A stretch of 64,000 nucleotides of DNA, from NCBI GenBank assembly GCA_001898145.1, contig MKSR01000012.1, positions 310,001-374,000 on the forward strand, read 5' to 3'. Positions 1 to 7,791 of the stretch are shown in pieces. The position numbers and the translations under genes are program-made. This DNA comes from Dyadobacter sp. 50-39. Its GTDB lineage: Bacteria; Bacteroidota; Bacteroidia; Cytophagales; Spirosomataceae. The notes under the pieces are model-generated. The model was not told the DNA's origin. It searched no databases and saw only the letters and a program-made list of their open reading frames with translations. Position 1 is the first letter of the stretch. Every line of letters begins with the position of its first letter.

Positions 1-201
1 TCCAACCTTGGCGACACCCGCACGATCGTTACAAACCCAAACACGACGACCCACGCCAAATTGAAGCCGGAAGAAAAAGCCGCATTGGGCATTACCGAGG
101 GTTTGATCCGCGTTTCTGTCGGTTTGGAAGACATTGAAGATCTCATTGAGGATTTCACCCACGCGGTGGAGGTGTCGGTGAAAAGTGATATATTGGAGTA
201 G
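1..201 (+). CDS. Transsulfuration PLP enzyme (O-acetylhomoserine sulfhydrylase/cystathionine lyase type), 3' end only
   Basis: Only the last 66 codons are present; the gene starts before the window. The tail contains TTTHAKL followed by GLIRVSVGLEDIEDLIED, the conserved C-terminal signature of the Cys/Met-metabolism PLP family (MetB, MetC, MetY, MetZ). In this family a PLP enzyme exchanges the gamma or beta substituent of homoserine or cysteine derivatives. Its position just before a sulfate-assimilation operon, and metX elsewhere in the window, suggest it uses sulfide or cysteine with O-acetylhomoserine, but the diagnostic N-terminal part is missing, so the exact activity cannot be assigned. 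Confidence 0.85.
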   Translation, partial: SNLGDTRTIVTNPNTTTHAKLKPEEKAALGITEGLIRVSVGLEDIEDLIEDFTHAVEVSVKSDILE

Positions 202-228
202 GATTTTTTCACTTAAACCCAATTATAT

Positions 229-561
229 ATGCACACTGTAACGATCGAAATACCGGATGAACTGAGCAAAGAGGAAGTATTGCTTCCGATTGTGAAAGAA
301 CTGTTCGATAAGGGTCTTTTGTCTGCCAAGCAGGCAGCGAAGATGGCCGGTGTTAATGAAAAGGAATTTATTACGAGTGAATTGCCAAAAGACCAGTCGT
401 CGAGAACTGAAAAGCGATATGAAACGATGGAGGAAGTCCTGCAAGAGCAAATAAAGAGACAGGGCTATACCGGTTTGAACAAGGAGAAAATGGATGCCAT
501 AAGAGATAGACTGGACATTCAGGAGCCTTTTGAACTGTTGCTTTCACAGTTGACTAAATGA
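229..561 (+). CDS. Putative antitoxin of a PIN-domain toxin-antitoxin pair
   Basis: A 110-residue protein beginning with a short beta-strand stretch (HTVTIEIPDEL), followed by a helical segment containing LLSAKQAAKMAGVNEKEF, which resembles the DNA-binding N-terminal region of UPF0175/VapB-like antitoxins. The charged C-terminal half would wrap the toxin. The stop codon overlaps the start of the next gene as ATGA (558-561), the usual coupling of antitoxin and toxin. In type II systems the antitoxin neutralises the toxin and represses the pair's own promoter. The family call rests on context and the short N-terminal motif only. Confidence 0.7.
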   Translation: MHTVTIEIPDELSKEEVLLPIVKELFDKGLLSAKQAAKMAGVNEKEFITSELPKDQSSRTEKRYETMEEVLQEQIKRQGYTGLNKEKMDAIRDRLDIQEPFELLLSQLTK

Positions 562-1004
562 GATATGTACTCGATACAAACATCATAATCGCCTATTTGA
601 GAAAGCAACCTTTCTGGTATAGAATACAAGAAACTTTTGGTCTTTTTGAAACCGGAAATGAGGTAATGCTTCCGGCAGTTATTATAGGTGAATTGCGTTC
701 GCTGAGTATTCAGAATAATTGGGGAGAACGCAGAAAAGCTGAGATGGAGGAATTGATTAATGAATTTGTTCCTCTTTTTCAACTGGCTGAGGACGCAATC
801 AATCGCTACGCCGAGATTGACGCATTCAGTCAGGGAAGATTACCGGGGCTCAGGCTGGAATGTTCAGCAAGGAATATGGGGAAGAATGATTTGTGGATTG
901 CGGCGGTGGCGAGCGCGTTGAATGCTACACTGGTTACGACCGACGGCGATTTTGATCATTTGAATAACCGGTTCCTGAATGTCGCCCGATTTGAATTGAA
1001 ATAA
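558..1004 (+). CDS. PIN-domain ribonuclease toxin (VapC-like)
   Basis: A 148-residue PIN-domain protein. The acidic metal ligands are visible: D6 in LDTNI, E45 in IIGEL, D111 in NDLWIAA, and D129/D131 in VTTDGDF near the C-terminus. PIN toxins cleave RNA with Mg2+ when free of their antitoxin. The gene is translationally coupled to the preceding antitoxin and ends 8 nt before cysH, so the pair is probably co-transcribed with sulfate assimilation. Length and motifs are complete, so the toxin looks intact. Confidence 0.87.
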   Translation: MRYVLDTNIIIAYLRKQPFWYRIQETFGLFETGNEVMLPAVIIGELRSLSIQNNWGERRKAEMEELINEFVPLFQLAEDAINRYAEIDAFSQGRLPGLRLECSARNMGKNDLWIAAVASALNATLVTTDGDFDHLNNRFLNVARFELK

Positions 1005-1012
1005 TTTACACC

Positions 1013-1714
1013 ATGAACGAAACATTAGCATCTTTAAACGCTGCCATCGAGGGCAAAAGTGAAACAGAGTCGCTTGCGATACTGGCGGAGCTTTTTCCCG
1101 GTGAAGTCGTTTTTTCAACCAGCCTGGGGTATGAAGATCAGGTGATCAGCGACCTCATTTTAAAGAACGGCATCAATATCGGGATCTTCACGCTCGATAC
1201 CGGAAGGCTTTTTGCTGAGACTTACATGACTTTGCAAAAGACCAACAACCGCTACGACACTAAAATAAAAGTGTACTACCCGCAAACCGACGCGGTAGAG
1301 AACCTGGTGAGCACGAAAGGACCGCTTAGCTTCTACGAATCCATTGAAAACCGTAAGGAGTGCTGCTTTATCCGCAAGGTGGAGCCGCTGAATCGTGCAT
1401 TGGCAGGTGCGAAAATCTGGGTGACGGGTATCCGGGCAGAACAGTCGGGAAACCGTCATGATATGCCGAGGCTCGAATGGGACGAGGCACACCAGCTCTT
1501 CAAGTTCCACCCGATTTTGCATTGGTCGTTCGAAGAGGTAAAACAATACGTGAAATCAAACGGCATACCTTATAACCCGCTGCATGACAAAGGCTTCGTG
1601 AGCATTGGCTGCGCACCATGTACCCGCGCGATCCAGGAAGGCGAAGATTTCCGCGCCGGAAGATGGTGGTGGGAGGACGAATCGAAGAAAGAATGCGGGT
1701 TGCATGCGAAATAG
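1013..1714 (+). CDS. cysH: Assimilatory adenylyl-sulfate (APS) reductase, 4Fe-4S type
   Basis: This enzyme reduces activated sulfate to sulfite with electrons from thioredoxin. The 233-residue protein has a PP-loop N-terminal half (FSTSLGYEDQV) and the C-terminal catalytic motif KKECGLH with nucleophile C228. It carries the paired cysteines C117-C118 (ECCFIRK) and C200/C203 (GCAPCTRA), which bind a 4Fe-4S cluster in APS-using enzymes and are absent from PAPS-only reductases. That fits the absence of an APS kinase here: CysD and CysN make APS, which this enzyme can use directly. It starts 8 nt after the PIN toxin; the stop is followed at once by an inverted heptamer array. Confidence 0.93.
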   Translation: MNETLASLNAAIEGKSETESLAILAELFPGEVVFSTSLGYEDQVISDLILKNGINIGIFTLDTGRLFAETYMTLQKTNNRYDTKIKVYYPQTDAVENLVSTKGPLSFYESIENRKECCFIRKVEPLNRALAGAKIWVTGIRAEQSGNRHDMPRLEWDEAHQLFKFHPILHWSFEEVKQYVKSNGIPYNPLHDKGFVSIGCAPCTRAIQEGEDFRAGRWWWEDESKKECGLHAK

Positions 1715-1715
1715 C

Positions 1716-1791
1716 CGTAGGCTATAAGCATTAGGCTTTAAGCTTAGAGAATATTTGGCTTACAGCTTATAGCCTAAAGCTTACAGCTATT
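1716..1791 (+). repeat. Inverted array of a 7-nt word, cysH-cysD junction
   Basis: The left arm is four 7-mers (CGTAGGC, TATAAGC, ATTAGGC, TTTAAGC; 1716-1743). The right arm is four 7-mers of the complementary word (GCTTACA, GCTTATA, GCCTAAA, GCTTACA; 1758-1785) plus a partial unit. The arms can pair into a long imperfect stem with a 14-nt loop. It begins 2 nt after the cysH stop. No coding potential is seen. It may act as an mRNA 3'-end stabiliser or processing signal between cysH and cysD. Confidence 0.8.
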
Positions 1792-1815
1792 AACAAAAAA
1801 TCAATAACCAAAAAT

Positions 1816-2769
1816 ATGTCAATTTCAGTGAACGAGGCCTCCGACATCCAACGGGAGATTAGTGAACGCAGCGCTCCGGATTACCTGGATCAGCTGGAAG
1901 CAGAGGCCATTTACATTATGCGTGAAGTAGCCGGCCAGTTTGAGCGCCCTGCCCTGTTGTTTTCAGGAGGTAAGGATTCGATCACATTGGTTCATTTGGC
2001 GAAAAAAGCATTCGCACCCGGCAAAATCCCCTTCCCGCTGGTGCATGTCGATACCGGTCATAACTTCATCGAAGCGATCGAGTACCGCGACGAGCTGGCC
2101 GAGGCCATCAATGCGAAACTGATCGTTCGCTACGTGGAAGATACCATCAAGGCGAAAGGATTAAAGGAGCAAACCGGCAAGAATGCAAGCCGCAACTGGC
2201 TGCAAACCTTCACGTTGCTGGATACCATCGAAGAATTTGAATTTGACGCATGTATAGGAGGCGCTCGTCGAGACGAAGAGAAAGCACGCGCGAAAGAGCG
2301 TATCTTCTCGTTCCGAGACGAGTTCGGTCAATGGGACCCGAAACGCCAGCGACCCGAGCTTTGGAATTTGTTTAACGGCCGCATTCAGAAAGGTGAAAAC
2401 GTACGCGTATTCCCGATCTCGAACTGGACCGAGCTGGATGTGTGGGCATACCTGAAAAGGGAAGGTATCGCATTGCCTTCGATCTACTTCGCACACGAAC
2501 GCGAGCTGATCCTCCGCGACGGCAAATTGCTGAATAACACGCCGGTAATCGAACCCGATCCGGAAGACCAGATCGTAACCCGCCAGGTACGTTTCCGTAC
2601 CGTGGGCGATATGACCTGTACCGCAGCAGTGGAATCCGCAGCAGCAACCCTGGACGAAGTAATCGCTGAAATCACCATTTCAAGAATCAGCGAACGCGGC
2701 GAAACCCGCATCGACGACCAGCAGACAGAAGCCGCGATGGAGGATAGAAAGAAGGGCGGTTATTTTTAA
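1816..2769 (+). CDS. cysD: Sulfate adenylyltransferase, small subunit
   Basis: The 317-residue ATP-sulfurylase subunit, which with CysN forms APS from ATP and sulfate. The PP-loop ATP-binding motif LFSGGKDSITLVHLAKK lies near residue 50, followed by VDTGHNFIEAIEYRDE and the conserved IGGARRDEEKARAKERIFS, all typical of CysD. The ATG at 1816 gives the standard family length. It sits between cysH and cysN; the downstream gap is only about 50 nt and is filled by an 8-nt repeat that begins at the stop codon. Confidence 0.97.
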   Translation: MSISVNEASDIQREISERSAPDYLDQLEAEAIYIMREVAGQFERPALLFSGGKDSITLVHLAKKAFAPGKIPFPLVHVDTGHNFIEAIEYRDELAEAINAKLIVRYVEDTIKAKGLKEQTGKNASRNWLQTFTLLDTIEEFEFDACIGGARRDEEKARAKERIFSFRDEFGQWDPKRQRPELWNLFNGRIQKGENVRVFPISNWTELDVWAYLKREGIALPSIYFAHERELILRDGKLLNNTPVIEPDPEDQIVTRQVRFRTVGDMTCTAAVESAAATLDEVIAEITISRISERGETRIDDQQTEAAMEDRKKGGYF

Positions 2770-2808
2770 TGAATGATTATTCACTCATTCAATCATTCAG
2801 TCATTCAA
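2769..2808 (+). repeat. Tandem 8-nt word with one inverted unit, cysD-cysN junction
   Basis: Four consecutive octamers (TTATTCAC, TCATTCAA, TCATTCAG, TCATTCAA; 2777-2808) are preceded by about one inverted unit (AATGAATGA), so a short hairpin can form. The array starts on the last base of the cysD stop codon and ends 10 nt before the GTG start of cysN. Confidence 0.75.
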
Positions 2809-2818
2809 AATTACACCA

Positions 2819-4063
2819 GTGGATTTACTAAGATTTATAACAGCAGGCTCCGTTGACGACGGCAAAAGCACATTGATCGGTCGCTTGCTTTACGATACCA
2901 AAAATATTCTGGCCGATCAGATGGAAGCCATCGAGCGCGCCAGCAAAACCCGTAATGCGGGTGAAATCGACCTTGCATTGCTGACGGACGGTCTTCGTTC
3001 GGAACGCGAGCAGGGCATTACCATCGATGTAGCTTACAAATATTTCCAGACGCCGAACCGAAAGTTCATCAGCATCGATGCGCCGGGGCACATTCAGTAC
3101 ACCCGTAACATGGTGACCGGTGCTTCCAATGCCGATCTGGCCATTATCCTGGTTGATGCACGCCATGGTGTGGTGGAACAAACCCGTCGTCACTCGCTGA
3201 TCGCATCCATGCTGGGTATCCCGCACGTGATCGTGGCGGTGAACAAAATGGATTTGGTAGGAAACTCGGAAGATGCTTTTCTTGAAATAGCCAAATCCTA
3301 CACAGAACTCGCTGAGAAGCTGTCTATCAAAGACTTGACGATCATCCCGGTAAGCGCATTGAATGGCGATAACATCGTAGAGCGCTCGGAGGCCATGAGT
3401 TGGTACACCGGCGAAACATTGCTGTCGGTGCTCGAAAACGTGAATGTGCTGAAAGACCAGAACCAGGAAGACGGCCGTTTCGCGGTACAATATGTGATCC
3501 GTCCTCAGACTGACGAGCTGCACGACTACCGTGGCTACGCGGGTCGCGTCCAAAGCGGTACTTTCAAAAAAGGTGACGCGATCAAGGTTTTGCCCTCTGA
3601 AAGAGAGTCCAAAATCGCTAAAATCGAATTTGGCGGAAACGAAATACCGCAAGCCTCTGTTTTGGAATCTGTAACGATATTATTGGAAGACGATATCGAT
3701 ATCAGCCGCGGTGATATGATCGTGACCGTGGACAACTCACCGATCGTGAGCCAGGATATCGAAGCGCTGGTGTGCTGGATGGACGACAAGAAGACGCTGA
3801 AACCAGGTAACAAATACGTTTTGCAACACGGTACGGCACGTTCGCGCTGCTCGATCCGTGGCATCGAATACCAGATCGACATCAACTCTTATGAAAAACT
3901 GGATGAGGTGGAAGCCCTGAAACTGAACGACGTAGCAAGAATCGTCCTCAGAACGGCTCAGCCCATCGCATACGACCCTTATCAGAAGAACCGCGCAAAC
4001 GGCGCAGCGATCCTGATCGACGAAACGTCCAATGTGACGGTTGGTGCTTGTATGATCGAGTAA
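2819..4063 (+). CDS. cysN: Sulfate adenylyltransferase, large GTPase subunit
   Basis: The 414-residue GTPase subunit that drives APS formation by CysD. The G-motifs are present: GSVDDGKST (residues 10-18), DAPGHIQYTRNM and NKMDL, followed by EF-Tu-like beta-barrel domains. The start is GTG at 2819: the reading frame has a stop at 2774-2776 and no ATG between, and the G1 loop sits where the family expects it. There is no fused CysC (APS kinase) domain after the barrels, consistent with direct APS reduction. A REP-like palindrome begins directly after the stop. Confidence 0.96.
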   Translation: MDLLRFITAGSVDDGKSTLIGRLLYDTKNILADQMEAIERASKTRNAGEIDLALLTDGLRSEREQGITIDVAYKYFQTPNRKFISIDAPGHIQYTRNMVTGASNADLAIILVDARHGVVEQTRRHSLIASMLGIPHVIVAVNKMDLVGNSEDAFLEIAKSYTELAEKLSIKDLTIIPVSALNGDNIVERSEAMSWYTGETLLSVLENVNVLKDQNQEDGRFAVQYVIRPQTDELHDYRGYAGRVQSGTFKKGDAIKVLPSERESKIAKIEFGGNEIPQASVLESVTILLEDDIDISRGDMIVTVDNSPIVSQDIEALVCWMDDKKTLKPGNKYVLQHGTARSRCSIRGIEYQIDINSYEKLDEVEALKLNDVARIVLRTAQPIAYDPYQKNRANGAAILIDETSNVTVGACMIE

Positions 4064-4147
4064 TGTCAGGCTGAGCGGAGTCGAAGCCAGGTGCGCTATC
4101 GCAAAACCCTTCGACCGCACCGGCGGCCCGGTCCGCTCAGGGTGACA
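4064..4147 (+). repeat. REP-like palindrome, copy A (cysN-sulfite reductase junction)
   Basis: The outer left arm TGTCAGGCTGAGCGGA plus GTCGAAG (4064-4086) pairs with the right half (4109-4147), whose reverse complement begins TGTCACCCTGAGCGGA and ends GGTCGAAG. The right half carries a GC-rich insert (CCGGGCCGCCGG) lacking on the left. The same building blocks occur at 58241-58333 and, in reduced form, at 17901-17932. It starts immediately after the cysN stop codon. Confidence 0.85.
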
Positions 4148-4203
4148 ATCACCGCACTATTGAATAAAAATATACTATCCCGATAGACGATTAGAATATC
4201 ATC

Positions 4204-6432
4204 ATGAGCGAATTAATCATTTCTGACAAAGTATCCGCCGTTGCGAAGCGCGATATCATTGACCTGCAACATAAAATCGGTGCGTTCAACTCCGGTGAAA
4301 CGCCGGAAGAGGCGTTCCGTAAGTTCCGCCTTACACGCGGTGTGTATGGTCAGCGTCAGCCCGGCGTGCAGATGATTCGTATCAAATTGCCTTACGGACG
4401 CATTACAGCCGATCAGCTGGTCCGCATTGCTGATACTTCCGACAAATACGCAACCGGCAACCTGCACGCAACTACGCGCCAGGACATCCAGCTGCACTTT
4501 GTAAAACTTTCGGACTCGCCGCAATTGTGGGCGGACCTGGAAGATGCGGGCATCACACTGAAAGAAGCTTGTGGTAATACGATTCGCAATGTTACGGCAT
4601 CTTCTGTCGCGGGTATCGATCCGGATGAGCCGTTCGACGTAACGCCGATCACCCATTCGATCTTCTCTTATTTCCTCCGCAACCCGATTAACCAGGATAT
4701 GGGCCGGAAGTTTAAGATCGCCGTTTCTTCTTCTGAAAAAGACAGCGCCTTGGCGTTCATCCACGACGTAGGCCTGATCGCGAAGATGGGCCAAAACGAG
4801 GCGGGCGAAACCGTTCGCGGTTTCAAAGTGCTGATCGGCGGCGGCCTCGGCGCGCAGCCTTTCTCGGCACAAACTGCATTCGAATTCCTCGAAGAAGATA
4901 AAGTAATTCCTTTCATCGAAGCATTGCTCCGCGTGTTCGACCGCTACGGCGAGCGCGTACGTCGCCACAAGGCGCGTATGAAGTTCCTTTTGAACGACCT
5001 CGGCCTTGAAGGTATGATGGCAAAAGTGGAGGAAGAGCGCAAAGCGGTTAAAAACAAGATATTTCAGATTCCGGAAGACCTTTTCGGCACCAACGAATAC
5101 GAGGCGATCAACCATGCGCCGCGTCCTGCATTGTCCGAAGCGGAAATCCTGAAAATCGCTGCGGAAAGCATTGAAGCGGACAAGCTCGATATTTTCACCA
5201 AATGGCTGCGTACCAACACATTTGAGCAAAAACAAAAAGGCTGGTATGCCGTGCAGTTGCGCGTGTTGCTGGGCGATATGAACTCCGACACTGCACGCAG
5301 CCTGGCTGATGTAGTGCGCCAATATGCTGCCGACGACATCCGCGTGACAGTGAACCAGGGCTATATTCTCCGTTTTGTAAAAGGCGAAGACCTCGTAGCA
5401 TTGTACCACGAACTCGCGAAACTCGGCCTCGCAGCGCCAGGCTTCGACAGCACAATGGACATCACGACCTGCCCTGGAACGGATACCTGTAACCTCGCGA
5501 TTTCCAGCAGCTACGGAATTACCCGCGTGCTGGAAGATGTGATGCGCGAAGAGTTCCCGGAAATGATTTATAATCAGGATATTAAAATCAAGATCAGCGG
5601 CTGTATGAACGGTTGCGGCCAGCACAATGCAGCCAACATCGGCTTCCACGGCAGCTCGATCAAGAATGGCAAGCTGGTACTGCCCGCATTGCAGGTACTG
5701 CTCGGCGGCGGATTCTCCGGCGACGGCATTGGTCTGATCGGCGATAAGGTGATCAAAGTTCCTACCAAACGCGGACCGGAAGTTTTGCGCCTGCTTTTCA
5801 ATGATTACGAAGCAAATGCCATGGATGGAGAGTATTTCAACCAGTATTACCTCCGTCAGACGAAAAACTATTTCTTCCAGTTGCTCAAACCGCTCGCGGA
5901 CCTCACTACCGTAAAAGACGATGATTACCGCGACTGGGATCACGATGAATTGTTCAAAACTGAAATCGGGGTTGGTGAATGTGCTTCTGTGCTGGTTGAC
6001 CTCGTGGCTACAACCATCGTTGAAGGTCAGGAGAAGTTGAACCTGGCGAAAGACTCTTTCCAATCAGGTGTTTGGGCGGACTCGATTTACCATGCATACA
6101 ATGTGTTTATCACAGGTGCAAAAGGCTTACTGATGTCGAAAGACGTGACTACCAATACGCAATACGGCATTATCAACGATTTCGAAACGCATTTCGGCCA
6201 GGATTTCAAATACAATGTCCCTGCTGAATTTGCAGTAGAAAATCAAGCGGAAACGCCATTCAAAGCATTGGTTTTCAGCATTAATAAATTCGAACCAAGC
6301 GAAGCATTCGCAACGTATTTTATCAATACCGCCGAAAACTTCCTGAACTTCGTCCGTGACACCCGCGAGGCGCAATTGGTCGAAACCGGGGAGCCTGCGT
6401 TGCAGGAGCTTTCATTTGGAAAGGATAGTTAA
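4204..6432 (+). CDS. Siroheme 4Fe-4S sulfite reductase with C-terminal helical extension
   Basis: A 742-residue nitrite/sulfite reductase-fold enzyme. Siroheme/4Fe-4S ligands are C423 and C429 (TTCPGTDTCNLAIS) and C467 and C471 (ISGCMNGCGQHN). Two ferredoxin-like half-repeats precede them (GVYGQRQPGVQMIRIKLPYG and TTRQDIQLHF). Operon context, after cysHDN and before the siroheme gene cobA, indicates assimilatory reduction of sulfite to sulfide; no NADPH flavoprotein subunit is seen. About 170 residues after the catalytic core (from roughly 570) are extra; the stretch WADSIYHAYNVFITGAKGLL looks like a HEPN-type helical bundle. Nitrite as substrate cannot be ruled out from sequence. Confidence 0.9.
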   Translation: MSELIISDKVSAVAKRDIIDLQHKIGAFNSGETPEEAFRKFRLTRGVYGQRQPGVQMIRIKLPYGRITADQLVRIADTSDKYATGNLHATTRQDIQLHFVKLSDSPQLWADLEDAGITLKEACGNTIRNVTASSVAGIDPDEPFDVTPITHSIFSYFLRNPINQDMGRKFKIAVSSSEKDSALAFIHDVGLIAKMGQNEAGETVRGFKVLIGGGLGAQPFSAQTAFEFLEEDKVIPFIEALLRVFDRYGERVRRHKARMKFLLNDLGLEGMMAKVEEERKAVKNKIFQIPEDLFGTNEYEAINHAPRPALSEAEILKIAAESIEADKLDIFTKWLRTNTFEQKQKGWYAVQLRVLLGDMNSDTARSLADVVRQYAADDIRVTVNQGYILRFVKGEDLVALYHELAKLGLAAPGFDSTMDITTCPGTDTCNLAISSSYGITRVLEDVMREEFPEMIYNQDIKIKISGCMNGCGQHNAANIGFHGSSIKNGKLVLPALQVLLGGGFSGDGIGLIGDKVIKVPTKRGPEVLRLLFNDYEANAMDGEYFNQYYLRQTKNYFFQLLKPLADLTTVKDDDYRDWDHDELFKTEIGVGECASVLVDLVATTIVEGQEKLNLAKDSFQSGVWADSIYHAYNVFITGAKGLLMSKDVTTNTQYGIINDFETHFGQDFKYNVPAEFAVENQAETPFKALVFSINKFEPSEAFATYFINTAENFLNFVRDTREAQLVETGEPALQELSFGKDS

Positions 6433-6435
6433 AAT

Positions 6436-6524
6436 GGCTGTCGGCAAGCGGCTGTCGGCTTTCGGCTTTTTCTTGTGATGATATTTGCAAAAAAAGGCCG
6501 ATAGCCGATAGCCGACTGCCGAAG
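6436..6524 (+). repeat. Inverted array of a 7-nt word, sulfite reductase-cobA junction
   Basis: The left arm is five heptamers (GGCTGTC, GGCAAGC, GGCTGTC, GGCTTTC, GGCTTTT; 6436-6470). The right arm is four heptamers of the complementary word (GCCGATA, GCCGATA, GCCGACT, GCCGAAG; 6497-6524). They are separated by a 26-nt AT-rich loop. It begins 3 nt after the stop codon and ends 11 nt before the cobA start. The word is related to the array inside the desaturase-family gene at 29562-29589. Confidence 0.85.
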
Positions 6525-6535
6525 TCCCACTCACC

Positions 6536-7309
6536 ATGAAACTGACACTGATCGGTGCAGGTCCGGGCGATCCCGACCTGATCACCCTCAAAGGAATCAA
6601 GGCCCTGCAAAAAGCACGGGTTGTATTATACGATTCCCTTGCCCACCCCGCTTTACTGGATTATTGTCCCGAGGATTGTGTGAAGATCCTCGTCGGCAAG
6701 CGCTTTGGCAAAACGAGCTGCGGCCAGGACGAAATCAACGACCTGATCGTCGAAAAAGCGCGCCAATATGGCGACGTGGTGCGGCTGAAAGGCGGCGACT
6801 CGTTCATATTCGGTCGTGGCTATGAAGAAATCCTTTTCGCGGCGGAACACGGCATTGAATCGGAAGTCATTCCGGGCATTTCCAGCAGCTACGCGGCACC
6901 GGCATTGGCGGGCATTCCTTTAACATCGCGGGGAATGAGTGAGAGTTTCTGGGTGATTACCGGTACCACCAAACAACACGCGCTTTCCAACGACGTCCGT
7001 TTGGCCGCCCAGTCGACGGCAACCGTGGTCATTCTCATGGGTTTGCACAAATTGCAGGAAATCGTCAACATTTACTCAGAACTCGGGAAATTCGACGAAT
7101 CCATTTCCATTATACAGAACGGCACGCTGGAAAACCAGAAAGTAGTTACCGGCAAAATCGGCAACATCGTTCCGCTTTCACAGGTGGCTGAAATGGCTTC
7201 GCCAGCGATCATCGTGATCGGGAAAGTAGCGGCATTACCGGATCTGTCATACGATAAAGTGCGGGAAATAATGCAAAATTCGCAGTCCGTCAGTGGATTA
7301 GCGGAATGA
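6536..7309 (+). CDS. cobA: Uroporphyrinogen-III C-methyltransferase
   Basis: A 257-residue SAM-dependent methyltransferase that dimethylates uroporphyrinogen III to precorrin-2, the first step of siroheme synthesis. Motifs: GAGPGDPDLITLKG at the N-terminus, YDSLAHP, and VRLKGGDSFIFGRGYEE near residue 85, all diagnostic of SUMT/CobA. It lies last in the sulfate operon and supplies the siroheme for the preceding reductase. It lacks the CysG dehydrogenase/ferrochelatase domain, so that step must be encoded outside the window. Confidence 0.95.
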   Translation: MKLTLIGAGPGDPDLITLKGIKALQKARVVLYDSLAHPALLDYCPEDCVKILVGKRFGKTSCGQDEINDLIVEKARQYGDVVRLKGGDSFIFGRGYEEILFAAEHGIESEVIPGISSSYAAPALAGIPLTSRGMSESFWVITGTTKQHALSNDVRLAAQSTATVVILMGLHKLQEIVNIYSELGKFDESISIIQNGTLENQKVVTGKIGNIVPLSQVAEMASPAIIVIGKVAALPDLSYDKVREIMQNSQSVSGLAE

Positions 7310-7344
7310 AAATCGCCGAAATCTGAAAGGAAATTTGCAGTTAA

Positions 7345-7686
7345 TCAGAGCAGCCCCAGCAGCCAGTCGATATTAATGCTGTTTTCGTGGCCGCGGAATT
7401 CGAGGAAATAAATCAATCCTGCTAAAATTACATAGCTGATAAACAGCCACTTCTTTTTCACTTCGTACTGGTCGCGGTGGTGAAAATAGTCGTATACCAT
7501 CGATGCCGAGAAGGCGGAGACCATCAGTACCAGACAAAGTATTCCGCAATCCTGCCGGTAATGCTTGTAAAAATGCAATGCCGGCGCACCCAGCGCAATG
7601 TACATCAGCCAGAAACCGAAACCGGTTCGGTACAGGTAGACGCTTAGTCTGCGATCGTTCCTAATATCAAATAACCCTTCCAGCAT
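7345..7686 (-). CDS. Small membrane protein of unknown function
   Basis: About 113 residues from an ATG at 7686; an upstream in-frame TTG at 7737 would add 17 residues. Three or four hydrophobic segments are visible (GFWLMYIALGAPALHFY, CGILCLVLMVSAFSASMVY, WLFISYVILAGLIYFL), with charged loops between them (YFHHRDQYEVKKK). It has no motif I recognise. It is convergent with cobA and divergent from the acyltransferase gene, so it stands alone. Confidence 0.6.
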   Translation of the reverse strand: MLEGLFDIRNDRRLSVYLYRTGFGFWLMYIALGAPALHFYKHYRQDCGILCLVLMVSAFSASMVYDYFHHRDQYEVKKKWLFISYVILAGLIYFLEFRGHENSINIDWLLGLL

Positions 7687-7746
7687 AGCATTGATCCAAC
7701 TGTTGAACCAGTGAATATAAACAAAACGAAAATACAATCAAAGTGT

Positions 7747-7754
7747 TAACTTTG
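7747..7754 (+). promoter_or_regulatory. Bacteroidota -7 element TAACTTTG ahead of the acyltransferase
   Basis: TAACTTTG matches the Bacteroidota -7 consensus TAnnTTTG and lies 37 nt before the ATG at 7792, leaving room for a short leader. No clear -33 TTG is seen at the right distance. Confidence 0.5.
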
Positions 7755-7791
7755 CGGCTCCATTGCCGTTTTAGTACAAGATGTTCCTCAC

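Noticed and set aside
1716-1791. A CRISPR array for the tandem word repeats
   Set aside because: Units are 7-10 nt, contiguous without spacers, and inverted in two arms; no cas genes are present.
4213-6063. Very long open frame antisense to the sulfite reductase gene
   Set aside because: It mirrors the codon bias of the real gene, has no recognisable domain, and the plus-strand frame carries all siroheme motifs.
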